A stretch of 6,038 bases of DNA from Filomicrobium sp. (GCA_030607105.1 JAUWFF010000092.1:1-6038); one strand, 5' to 3'; shown: positions 1 to 6,038, counted from the stretch's first letter. Notes: generated by a model from the sequence alone, not told the origin. Numbers and translations are program-made.

Positions 1-1
1 G

Positions 2-67
2 CTGGTGCGCACAATGGGCGTGACCGTGCTGACGGGGCCACAGCTTGCAGGTGTTTTTCCCGTCTAA
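2..67 (+). CDS. C-terminal tail of an unidentified plus-strand gene (partial)
   Basis: The frame beginning at base 2 is open from the window edge to a TAA at 65-67 and gives 21 residues ending in TGPQLAGVFPV. Most third positions are G or C, as in the neighbouring genes, and the other two plus frames give less protein-like sequence. A second in-frame stop (TGA, 71-73) follows two codons later. The fragment is too short to assign a family, and I do not recognise it. It could be a chance open stretch: 21 codons without a stop is not rare at this GC content. If real, the gene points the same way as the membrane protein starting at 164 and lies in the same frame, 96 bp upstream. Confidence 0.35.
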   Translation: MVRTMGVTVLTGPQLAGVFPV

Positions 68-69
68 TT

Positions 70-90
70 CTGAATTCAGCTTCTACGTAG
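70..90. repeat. Two adjacent short perfect palindromes upstream of the membrane-protein gene
   Basis: CTGAATTCAG (70-79) is a perfect 10-bp palindrome, and CTACGTAG (83-90) is a perfect 8-bp palindrome three bases later. They lie just after the stop of the upstream tail and about 75 bp before the start at 164. Neither has room for a loop, so hairpin or terminator function is unlikely. A protein-binding site is possible but unproven, since palindromes of this size arise by chance fairly often. The remainder of 91-163 shows only a TTGTCA (103-108) resembling a -35 element, with no good -10 at the right distance. Confidence 0.25.
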
Positions 91-163
91 TGCGAATCTC
101 GCTTGTCACCAGGACTGCAACGCGCTTCGTTACCGGCCGACAGGTACTCTACGGGGGCTTAGC

Positions 164-1393
164 ATGTCAGCTGGGGCACGTATCTTTGTTGCTGTGAATT
201 TCATCATCCTCGGTTTGTCGTTCATCGCGACAACGGCGGTTTTGTATTATGAGTTCGGTGTCGACCATAACTTCGGCGCCACTGCGGGCACCGATTGGAC
301 GGCGCTGGCGGCATACTATTCGCACCTGTTTGTGTTCTTCCCGACATTCGGCGTCCTGGCGCTGATCGCGCTCTTCGTTCCCGCTAGCATTCTCGTTGAC
401 CTGTACTGGAAATATGTTCCGAACGGCAAGGTCCGGTTCATGATCGGATACATGGTCGCGATCCTGCTGGCGCTGGTCGCCGGCAGCGTCATCGGCGGCG
501 GCGGCAGTCTGAAGTCGATGTTTGAAATCAAGCCCAGCGTCCTCGAGATGGATCAGGGGGATCCAGAGGGTTGCGCGCAATCAGGTGGGTCTTGTCAGCG
601 AGCTCCGGTGGTAAATTCGCTGGCTTCGGTGCGAGCGGAGGCCAAGAAGCGCGCAGGTATGTCGAAATTTGTACGGGACTGTGCGCCAGATCCTCTGATT
701 GGGGATCACCCAGAGCGCAAAGCAAAGCGCTACTGCTTTGTGACGCAGACCATTATCGACGCGGAGAGTTGTTGCAAGGCGCAGGAAAGGTTTTCGCAGT
801 CCCTATCCAGGCTCTACAGGGACGGCGACAACCGCGCTATCACGGGGCTCGTTCACCGCTATCTGCTGCCTTTCAAGGTGTTCTTTTTGCTGCTTGTGTT
901 CACCATTGCGATTTTGCTGGTGGTGCGGCACAAGACGCTGGAAGCTCACTACGAACCGTATCTCAACAAGCTGCAACGCGGCGTGTTGATCGGGGCCGCG
1001 GCGATGCTTGTCTGGCCGTTGATGAACCTGGCGTTCCTGCAATCCTCGGGACTGCTTTATGGTACTGCCCATGCCAGCGTCTATCGCGATGTTTCGCCGA
1101 TGATCCTGGCCGCCTATGTGCTGTGGGCGCTTCTATTGGTTTTCTACTTTTTCAAATCCTACGACCAGGCGGACAGAGACTTTGAAAACATGGGCCGTAT
1201 GGCTGGTGTGGTTGGTTCCCTTGTGGCGGCGGCTAACTACCAGACGATCATCGACTACGCCGTCAGGATAGCGGGAAGCGGTGCGACGTTCTGGACATTT
1301 GGCGGCATTTTTCTGATTGTCGCCGTGGCGTTTTTCTTCATCGTACTGCAGTCCAAGAGGACGCCGATGGGCGGGCTAAAACTCGACAAATGA
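164..1393 (+). CDS. Unrecognised polytopic membrane protein, 409 aa, about 8 helices with a Cys-containing periplasmic loop
   Basis: I do not recognise the family. Hydrophobic segments are visible at about residues 6-28, 52-80, 92-112, 235-255, 273-298, 311-330, 347-370 and 374-396. Positively charged connectors (around 83-91, 256-272, 331-345 and 398-409) suggest both ends are cytoplasmic. This places the long loop 113-234 in the periplasm. That loop carries all six obvious cysteines (137, 144, 173, 191, and the pair 203/204), which suits disulfide bonding. The loop is polar and contains no recognisable enzyme motif. The ATG at 164 is the first canonical start after the in-frame TGA at 71-73, and a GGGGG (153-157) lies six bases before it as a ribosome-binding site. 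The stop is only 12 bp from the stop of the convergent zinc-hydrolase gene. A transporter, channel or sensor input module are all possible, and nothing in the sequence decides between them. Confidence 0.85.
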   Translation: MSAGARIFVAVNFIILGLSFIATTAVLYYEFGVDHNFGATAGTDWTALAAYYSHLFVFFPTFGVLALIALFVPASILVDLYWKYVPNGKVRFMIGYMVAILLALVAGSVIGGGGSLKSMFEIKPSVLEMDQGDPEGCAQSGGSCQRAPVVNSLASVRAEAKKRAGMSKFVRDCAPDPLIGDHPERKAKRYCFVTQTIIDAESCCKAQERFSQSLSRLYRDGDNRAITGLVHRYLLPFKVFFLLLVFTIAILLVVRHKTLEAHYEPYLNKLQRGVLIGAAAMLVWPLMNLAFLQSSGLLYGTAHASVYRDVSPMILAAYVLWALLLVFYFFKSYDQADRDFENMGRMAGVVGSLVAAANYQTIIDYAVRIAGSGATFWTFGGIFLIVAVAFFFIVLQSKRTPMGGLKLDK

Positions 1394-1405
1394 AACGGTT
1401 GACCG

Positions 1406-2914
1406 TCATGCCGCCTGAGATGTGGCGTGGGCGGCGTCGATCCAGGCCTTGATCTTCTCAATGTCGGGTGGTTCGCCGTCACGCAGCATTCTTCGACCAG
1501 CCTGGGTCGCGGCGAACGCGAGGATCGCGGCGGAAAGCTCCTGCGGCTCAGCTTCGGCGATATCCTCGCTGAAGCGGTATCCCGCGCCGACCAACATCTT
1601 GGATTGCGAAACGCGAAGGCCTGGTATCGAGAGCATTAGTCGCGCTTCATCCTGCCAGCGGATGACGGTAGAGTCCGTTATGCGGCTGTCGGCGAGGCCG
1701 GATGCGAGCTTGGCAGGATCGGCTTCAAGAAGATCGGACACCTTGAGGACTTCCAGACCTTCCAGCAGTTCGCTCATTTTTCTGCCAATCGATGGGGCGG
1801 CTTCGACCTCGCTATCAAGTTCGAGGTAGTGGCGCACTTCGCGGGGCTCCGTGCTCTTGGCTGGAGTTTCCGGCAATGGGGGCGAAGTGTCCTCGATGGT
1901 GGAGGCGCGCAGGGCGGGATCGATCCCAAGAAGGTTCAGACGGGCGGACTTGTCGCGTCCGCTCTTGACGCGTTTGGCACGCTCGGCCGCTCGGCTGGCG
2001 GCCCTTGGAGCGAGGACCTCGGCTTTGTAGAGTTCCCGGATAGCGCGGTCGTCATCGGGAAGGTTCTTCTCAACCTTGCCGGTCTTGAGCAGTTCATCAT
2101 GCATCGCCTCGACCTGGCGGCGTATCTGAGCATCCTCAATACGGTTCAGTACCCAGCGGACCGGTATGGTGAGCCCGGCGAGAATGGCCTGTGCGGCGAG
2201 GTTGACCCTGGGCGGCGTGATGCCTGATTCTGCAACAGCGCGGTCCAGGATATGGGCGAAGCCTGTCTTGGCGAAGACCAACAGGTCGCCGATGAGCTGC
2301 CGTCCGACCAGGTCGAGGCCTTTTTGCGGATCGACCACGCCGACATTGATGTCGTAATGTGCAAGGAGTCGCTCGTAGTGCTGGTGGCTCGTTTCGGCGC
2401 CCAAACAAACATATTCCTGCAGCCAATGTTCGCCAGCCCCGGGTGATGGTGCAGCCGTTGCCCTGCGTTGCAGAGCTTCAGCGATTAGCGAGTCATAGGA
2501 TTTGCTGATCGACCATTCGGTGGCGCGGTGGATCGCGTTTTCGGCCTCCGACTGGGCGGTATGGAAGGGTTGTACCGGGTCGGTGAAATAGTGCGAGAGA
2601 ATGCCGGCGCACCAGGCGGCTTCGGTCCAGTCCTCAGCCTTGAGTGCGTTGACCAGGTGCCGGTACCAGTTGCGCGCCTTTTCGGGCGCTCCGCCCCAGT
2701 AATCATCGGAGGGGTGGAGGACGTGATTCTTGAAATCCTTGAATTCTTTGTCGGGGGCTTTAGAGCCTTCAACATAGTGCTTGGCATTCGCAAGAAAGAA
2801 CCGCCGCCAGTTTTGAGCGTCTGGCCCATGCAGCAGGCGTAGGGCATCCAGCGCCAGTTTGTGATGCGTGCCGGAAGCATGGGCTGCCCGGATGATATGG
2901 AAGGCCAAGGTCAT
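1406..2914 (-). CDS. Zinc-dependent phospholipase C / P1-nuclease-fold protein with C-terminal DUF4332-like helix-hairpin-helix domain
   Basis: The 502-aa product starts MTLAFHIIRAAH, close to the usual start of bacterial zinc-dependent PLC-like domains, and has no signal peptide. The metal-binding pattern of the PLC / S1-P1 nuclease fold is visible: HYFTDPVQPFH (H108, D112, H118), then H129 and E133 in IHRATE, which is the HxxxD-xxxxx-H ... HxxxE arrangement. Upstream D and H residues in KAPDKEFKDFKNHVLHPSDD (52-71) could complete the three-zinc site. A helical, charged region follows (about 255-330), then a Pro-rich linker (about 338-357). The C-terminus (about 373-476) has two helix-hairpin-helix-like repeats, APSIGRKMSELLEGLEVLKV and IPGLRVSQSKMLVGAGY, as in DUF4332. 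The substrate is unknown: this fold includes phosphodiesterases acting on lipids or on nucleic acids. The frame stays open upstream to an ATG at 3091, but that start would overlap the photolyase gene. The ATG at 2914, with GGCGGA nine bases before it, is preferred. The gene is divergent from the photolyase. Confidence 0.85.
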   Translation of the reverse strand: MTLAFHIIRAAHASGTHHKLALDALRLLHGPDAQNWRRFFLANAKHYVEGSKAPDKEFKDFKNHVLHPSDDYWGGAPEKARNWYRHLVNALKAEDWTEAAWCAGILSHYFTDPVQPFHTAQSEAENAIHRATEWSISKSYDSLIAEALQRRATAAPSPGAGEHWLQEYVCLGAETSHQHYERLLAHYDINVGVVDPQKGLDLVGRQLIGDLLVFAKTGFAHILDRAVAESGITPPRVNLAAQAILAGLTIPVRWVLNRIEDAQIRRQVEAMHDELLKTGKVEKNLPDDDRAIRELYKAEVLAPRAASRAAERAKRVKSGRDKSARLNLLGIDPALRASTIEDTSPPLPETPAKSTEPREVRHYLELDSEVEAAPSIGRKMSELLEGLEVLKVSDLLEADPAKLASGLADSRITDSTVIRWQDEARLMLSIPGLRVSQSKMLVGAGYRFSEDIAEAEPQELSAAILAFAATQAGRRMLRDGEPPDIEKIKAWIDAAHATSQAA

Positions 2915-2992
2915 GCGATATTGTCCGCCAAAGAAAATCGGTTCGCCGCGCAAGGTACGGTGAGTCGCAAGAATTTTGGAATGAAACGGTGC

Positions 2993-3007
2993 GAACGAGT
3001 GCGGAAA
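2993..3007. promoter_or_regulatory. Candidate LexA (SOS) box, 7 of 8 match
   Basis: GAAC (2993-2996), seven bases, then GAAA (3004-3007). The alphaproteobacterial LexA operator is the direct repeat GAAC-N7-GAAC (equivalently GTTC-N7-GTTC), so seven of eight defined bases match. It lies about 65 bp before the photolyase start and just upstream of the candidate promoter. By rough estimate a match this good turns up in about one in ten regions of this size by chance, so it is only suggestive. Confidence 0.2.
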
Positions 3008-3011
3008 ACAG

Positions 3012-3041
3012 TGATCGCCCGCCACTCGTTGCGCGTAGAGT
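3012..3041 (+). promoter_or_regulatory. Candidate ECF (RpoE/ChrR-type) promoter for the photolyase
   Basis: TGATCG (3012-3017), an 18-bp spacer, then TAGAGT (3036-3041). This resembles the Rhodobacter RpoE promoter, which I recall as TGATC, about 18 bp, then a TA-rich -10. The -35 and spacer agree well, the -10 only partly. Transcription would begin near 3047-3049, giving a leader of about 25 bases before the ATG at 3072. That sigma factor responds to singlet oxygen and activates photolyase genes in Rhodobacter, so the placement makes sense. A chance match cannot be excluded. Confidence 0.3.
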
Positions 3042-3071
3042 TTGGGGTAATTTGCACGGTCGACGAGCGAG

Positions 3072-4652
3072 ATGGCAGGGCGCGAATCCAAAGCACAGCC
3101 GGCAAGATCAAGTTTCAGGCAGTTGATTCTCGTTCTTGGAGATCAACTCAGCATGAATCTCGCCAGCCTACATGCAGCGGTCCTGAAGAGGGATGTCGTG
3201 CTTATGGTCGAAGTGGGTTCAGAGGCCACTTACGTGCGACATCACAAGAAGAAAATCGGGTTTGTCTTTTCTGCGATGCGGCACTTCGCCGATGACTTGC
3301 GAAAGGCTGGATGGACGGTCGACTATGTGCGGCTTGATGAACCAGAGAACAGCGGTAGCTTCACGGGCGAGGTCCGCCGAGCCCTCAAGCGATTCGGTGA
3401 TATCGACCGGATTCTGGTGACCGAACCTGGTGAATGGCGCGTGCTTCACGAGATTGAGGCCTGGCAAGCTGATTTGGGAATTCCGGTCGACGTTCACGAA
3501 GATACTCGGTTCATTTGTTCGCGGGTTGAGTTCGGACGCTGGGTTGATGGGCGCAAGCTTCTGCGCATGGAAGATTTCTACCGGGAGATGCGTCGAAAGA
3601 CCGGGCTTCTGATGGAGAACAATGGGTCTCCGTCGGGAGGTAAATGGAACTTTGACTCGCAGAATAGAAAGCCGGCGAAACAGACCCTTTTCATGCCGAG
3701 GTTACCGCATTTTAAACCGGATGAAACCACGCGAGATGTGCTTACGCTTGTCGAGTCCCGGTTTGGCAACCACTTTGGAGATCTAAGACCCTTTTCGTTT
3801 GCTGTCACGGCTGAACAGGCAGAGCATGTGTTTGATGCTTTTGTCAAAGAGGCACTGCCGCAGTTTGGCGACTATCAGGACGCGATGCTCACCGGGGAGC
3901 CGTTCCTTTTTCACTCGCTCGTGTCGTTTTACATCAATGTTGGGTTGCTCAACCCGCTGGGGGTCTGCCACAGCGTTGAAGCCGCCTACAGAAACGGTCG
4001 TGTCCCGCTTAATGCAGCGGAAGGTTACATCCGGCAGATCATTGGCTGGCGGGAATTCGTTCGCGGTATTTATTGGCTGAAGATGCCCGGCTATGCGGCT
4101 CTCAACTTCTTTGAAAACAAGCGCCGATTACCGGAGTTCTATTGGACAGCGGGAACCGCCATGGCGTGTGTGGGCGCGGTCGTCGAGCAGACGCGAGAGT
4201 ATGCCTACGCGCATCACATTCAGCGGTTGATGGTGACTGGAAACTTTGCACTCATCGCCGGCATTGATCCGGCTGAGGTGCACGAGTGGTATCTCTCGGT
4301 CTATGCGGATGCCTATGAGTGGGTGGAGCTTCCCAATACTCTGGGCATGAGCCAGTTCGCTGATGGCGGGTTGTTGGGATCCAAGCCCTATGCGGCGAGT
4401 GCGAACTACATCAATAAGATGTCGGACTATTGTGTAGGCTGTGCCTACAACGCAAAATCCCGGATTGGTGAAAAGGCTTGTCCGTTCAATTACCTCTATT
4501 GGGATTTTCTGGCGCGCAACGAAGACAAGCTGTCGGGGAATCACCGAATGAAAGTGGTGTATGCGACCTGGAACAAGATGGCTGAATCGGACAAGCGCGC
4601 TATCCGAGCGAAAGCCAAAGCGTTTCTTGATGAAGTGGCACCCGAACTTTGA
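3072..4652 (+). CDS. phrB: Iron-sulfur (6-4) photolyase / cryptochrome (FeS-BCP, CryPro group)
   Basis: The 526-aa product is a cytoplasmic FAD enzyme of the photolyase-related (DPRP) family. Members repair UV (6-4) photoproducts with blue light, and some also act as light regulators. The N-terminal antenna domain opens with LILVLGDQLS and continues with SEATYVRHHKKK (50-61), the region that binds the lumazine cofactor (DMRL) in relatives. The FAD-binding domain contains GYIRQIIGWREFVRGIYW (318-335) and HHIQRLMVTGNF (381-392). All four [4Fe-4S] ligands are present: C366, C454, C457 and C470. Cysteines, the two active-site histidines (H381/H382), W358, W406, Y407 and Y440 all sit exactly 16 residues after the equivalents I recall for Agrobacterium PhrB. 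The uniform offset means no internal indel across residues 358-470. The N-terminus is about 14 residues longer than PhrB, and the extension (AGRESKAQPARSSF) is basic. No other canonical in-frame start lies closer to the domain. The ribosome-binding site is weak (GAGCGAG). The symbol follows Agrobacterium usage; Rhodobacter calls it cryB, and it is not the class I E. coli PhrB. Confidence 0.96.
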   Translation: MAGRESKAQPARSSFRQLILVLGDQLSMNLASLHAAVLKRDVVLMVEVGSEATYVRHHKKKIGFVFSAMRHFADDLRKAGWTVDYVRLDEPENSGSFTGEVRRALKRFGDIDRILVTEPGEWRVLHEIEAWQADLGIPVDVHEDTRFICSRVEFGRWVDGRKLLRMEDFYREMRRKTGLLMENNGSPSGGKWNFDSQNRKPAKQTLFMPRLPHFKPDETTRDVLTLVESRFGNHFGDLRPFSFAVTAEQAEHVFDAFVKEALPQFGDYQDAMLTGEPFLFHSLVSFYINVGLLNPLGVCHSVEAAYRNGRVPLNAAEGYIRQIIGWREFVRGIYWLKMPGYAALNFFENKRRLPEFYWTAGTAMACVGAVVEQTREYAYAHHIQRLMVTGNFALIAGIDPAEVHEWYLSVYADAYEWVELPNTLGMSQFADGGLLGSKPYAASANYINKMSDYCVGCAYNAKSRIGEKACPFNYLYWDFLARNEDKLSGNHRMKVVYATWNKMAESDKRAIRAKAKAFLDEVAPEL

Positions 4653-4679
4653 CGCCAAAAGGCGCCATAGCCCATCGTA

Positions 4680-6038
4680 TCAACGCCCCTCGCGCCACCA
4701 TGCAAGCGACATCAGGCCGAGCAGTGCCGCCAGTGCAGCGAAGCCCGTGAACATCGGGGTGAGTTTGACACCGCGCGTGACATAAGCCTGGCGGTCTTTC
4801 AGGCCAAGCCAGCCGGAGCCCGCAAGCACTCGGGCATTCTTCAACATGGAGATACGGGGCATCGTTATGGAGGCAGGGTCGCTGCTCGCTAGCAGTCCTG
4901 TGGATTTCGTCCAAGCGGTCCCGCCGCCGGTCGCCGCGGCGATCGATTTGAGTTTCTGGTCGGTGGCGGTGACTTCGCTCATTTCGCGGGTGTCTTCGGT
5001 GCCGGCGTAGGCGACCGCGGAGAGCTTGCCAACAGGCGGAAGGGCGTCGGTCTCGACCTTATACAGGCCGGGCAGATTAACCTTTATGGTGCCCCGCCAG
5101 ATGCCTGGTGAGGCTGGTTGGAGGTCAATCTTCACTCTCTTGCCGCCCGGCGTCAGTAGCGTGATCGGGTCGATCGTTTCCGACATAGAGTGGCGCTCAA
5201 CGGTGAGGTCTAGTCCCTTGGCGCGGGCCATCAGGCGTTCATCCTCGAGGTCGGGTTCCTTCATCAGCCAATGTGACAGCTTGCGAAGCAGATCGGAATG
5301 CGGGCCGCCACCCTCAAAGCCTCGGGCCCACAGCCAGGCGTGGTCGGAGGTCAAAAGGGCGATACGCCCCTCACCGCGGCGATCGAGAACGAGTAAGGGT
5401 TTGTCTTCGGCGCCGTTCATGAGAGTGCGCCCACGATTGGTGCGGACATTAACATCGACCTGTCGGAACCAGCGTCCCCAGCTCGGTTCGCCGTTCTTTG
5501 AACCGGCGCCAGGGAGATTACGCGTGACCGGATGGCGGACGCCGTCTTCGGACAATTTCGGCTTAAAGGGTTTTTCAATCACTCGGCCCTGCGGGGTTCC
5601 AGGAATGACCGGGCTGAGCGGGGTGCGGAATAGGCTGAAGCGGCCGGCGAAATCGTCACCGGCGGCGATGAGGACGGCGCCGCCATGTTCATTCACGTAG
5701 CGGGCGATGTTGTCATAGTAGCCCAGCCGCAGAATGCCCCGGTGCTTGTAGCGGTCGAAGATGATGAGATCGAAATCGTTGATCTTGTCGGAGAACAGCT
5801 CTCGCGTGGGGAAGGCGATCAGAGATAGCTGGTTGATCGGCGTGCCGTCCTGCTTTTCAGGTGGCCGTAAAATAGTGAAGTGGACAAGGTCGACGGCGGC
5901 ATCGGATTTAAGCAGATTACGCCACGTGCGTTCGCCGGCATGTGGTTCTCCTGACACTAAGAGCACGCGCAAATTTTCACGTACGCCTTCGGCGGCAACG
6001 ACAACACGGTTGTTGGCGGGGGTGAGTTCGCCTTCGGT
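4680..6038 (-). CDS. Membrane-anchored glutamine-amidotransferase-like protein, C-terminal 452 aa (5' end beyond window)
   Basis: The frame is open from the right edge to a TGA at 4680-4682. The visible sequence begins TEGELTPANNRVVV, so the start lies outside the window. An apparent start at 5972 is an internal TTG codon (leucine) inside a continuous strand and should not be used. Fragment residues 23-132 form a Rossmann-like class I amidotransferase fold: LRVLLVSGEP (23-32), DFDLIIFDRY (88-97) and GGAVLIAAGDDFAG (119-132). Where active amidotransferases carry the nucleophilic Cys, this segment has none, so catalysis is unlikely. Further on are EGRIALLTSDHAW (223-235) and HWLMKEPDLEDERL (256-269), then a beta-rich Ig-like segment (about 274-347) and one C-terminal transmembrane helix (about 427-447) followed by WWREGR. 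This pattern fits the large envelope proteins encoded in alphaproteobacterial MoxR/DUF58/BatA-DUF4159 clusters. The assignment is from memory of that family. The stop is 27 bp from the photolyase stop, convergent. Confidence 0.85.
   Translation of the reverse strand, partial: TEGELTPANNRVVVAAEGVRENLRVLLVSGEPHAGERTWRNLLKSDAAVDLVHFTILRPPEKQDGTPINQLSLIAFPTRELFSDKINDFDLIIFDRYKHRGILRLGYYDNIARYVNEHGGAVLIAAGDDFAGRFSLFRTPLSPVIPGTPQGRVIEKPFKPKLSEDGVRHPVTRNLPGAGSKNGEPSWGRWFRQVDVNVRTNRGRTLMNGAEDKPLLVLDRRGEGRIALLTSDHAWLWARGFEGGGPHSDLLRKLSHWLMKEPDLEDERLMARAKGLDLTVERHSMSETIDPITLLTPGGKRVKIDLQPASPGIWRGTIKVNLPGLYKVETDALPPVGKLSAVAYAGTEDTREMSEVTATDQKLKSIAAATGGGTAWTKSTGLLASSDPASITMPRISMLKNARVLAGSGWLGLKDRQAYVTRGVKLTPMFTGFAALAALLGLMSLAWWREGR

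Larger units (their letters stand above)
2915..3071. promoter_or_regulatory. Divergent intergenic region between zinc hydrolase and photolyase
   Basis: This 157-bp stretch separates two divergent starts, so it should contain promoters for both genes. On the plus strand there is a candidate ECF-type promoter (3012-3041) and a near-match to a LexA-type direct repeat (2993-3007), listed separately. Facing the minus-strand gene I see no convincing -35/-10 pair. The region is also open as an N-terminal extension of the minus-strand ORF, but that extension has no recognisable domain and would run 20 bp into the photolyase gene. Confidence 0.6.

Noticed and set aside
571..1185. 204-codon open frame on the plus strand inside the membrane-protein gene
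   Set aside because: Its composition (Arg, Ala and Gly-rich, no hydrophobic helices or motifs) is that of an out-of-frame reading of the real gene, which has clear membrane segments.
1395..1406. ACGG-TTGA-CCGT inverted repeat between the convergent stops
   Set aside because: A 4-bp stem with no T-tract, overlapping the stop of the minus-strand gene; too short to support a terminator.
3003..3030. GGAAA...CGTT as a general-stress (EcfG) promoter
   Set aside because: The spacer is 19 bp instead of the usual 16-17, and the -35 ends in A rather than C.
4128..4658. 176-codon minus-strand open frame opposite the photolyase
   Set aside because: It lies wholly antisense to the best-supported gene in the window and has no recognisable motif.
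4653..4664. CGCC-AAAA-GGCG hairpin between the photolyase and amidotransferase-like stops
   Set aside because: Only a 4-bp stem with no T-tract on either strand; too weak to call a terminator, although a convergent spacer is where one would be expected.
5026..5700. 224-codon plus-strand open frame opposite the amidotransferase-like gene
   Set aside because: Rich in Arg, Ser and Pro with no domain pattern; an antisense shadow of a GC-rich gene that has recognisable structure on the other strand.
5970..5972. TTG as the start of the amidotransferase-like protein
   Set aside because: The frame continues open to the window edge with plausible coding sequence (residues reading RVVVAAEGVREN just before), and the TTG falls within the beta strand that begins the fold.

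Overview
The window looks like a piece of a high-GC alphaproteobacterial chromosome. The main reason is the photolyase at 3072-4652. It matches, in motif order and in residue spacing, the iron-sulfur (6-4) photolyases (FeS-BCP / CryPro group) typified by Agrobacterium PhrB and Rhodobacter CryB. I cannot name a genus. All coding regions use GC-rich third positions, and long spurious antisense ORFs are common. I saw no mobile element, tRNA, rRNA or CRISPR array.

Layout from left to right. (a) 2-67 is probably the last 21 codons of a plus-strand gene whose body lies outside the window. (b) 68-163 is a short intergenic stretch with two small perfect palindromes. (c) 164-1393 (+) is an unrecognised eight-helix membrane protein with one large, cysteine-containing loop predicted to be periplasmic. 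(d) 1406-2914 (-) converges on it, leaving 12 bp between stop codons. It encodes a zinc-dependent phospholipase C / P1-nuclease-fold protein without a signal peptide, joined to a C-terminal helix-hairpin-helix (DUF4332-like) region. (e) 2915-3071 is a divergent intergenic region that should carry the promoters of (d) and (f). It holds one candidate ECF-sigma promoter and one near-match to the alphaproteobacterial LexA direct repeat, both facing or flanking the photolyase. (f) 3072-4652 (+) is the FeS-type photolyase with all four cluster cysteines. (g) 4680-6038 (-) converges on (f) across 27 bp. It is the C-terminal 452 residues of a membrane-anchored glutamine-amidotransferase-like protein that runs off the right edge.

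The most interesting point is the divergent pair (d)/(f): a light-dependent DNA repair enzyme shares an upstream region with a cytoplasmic zinc hydrolase that carries a predicted nucleic-acid-binding C-terminus. A joint role in repair is speculative, but it makes specific predictions. The genes in (c) and (g) show no sequence-visible link to that pair. The fragment in (g) resembles proteins usually encoded beside MoxR/DUF58/BatA-type clusters, so such genes may lie to the right.
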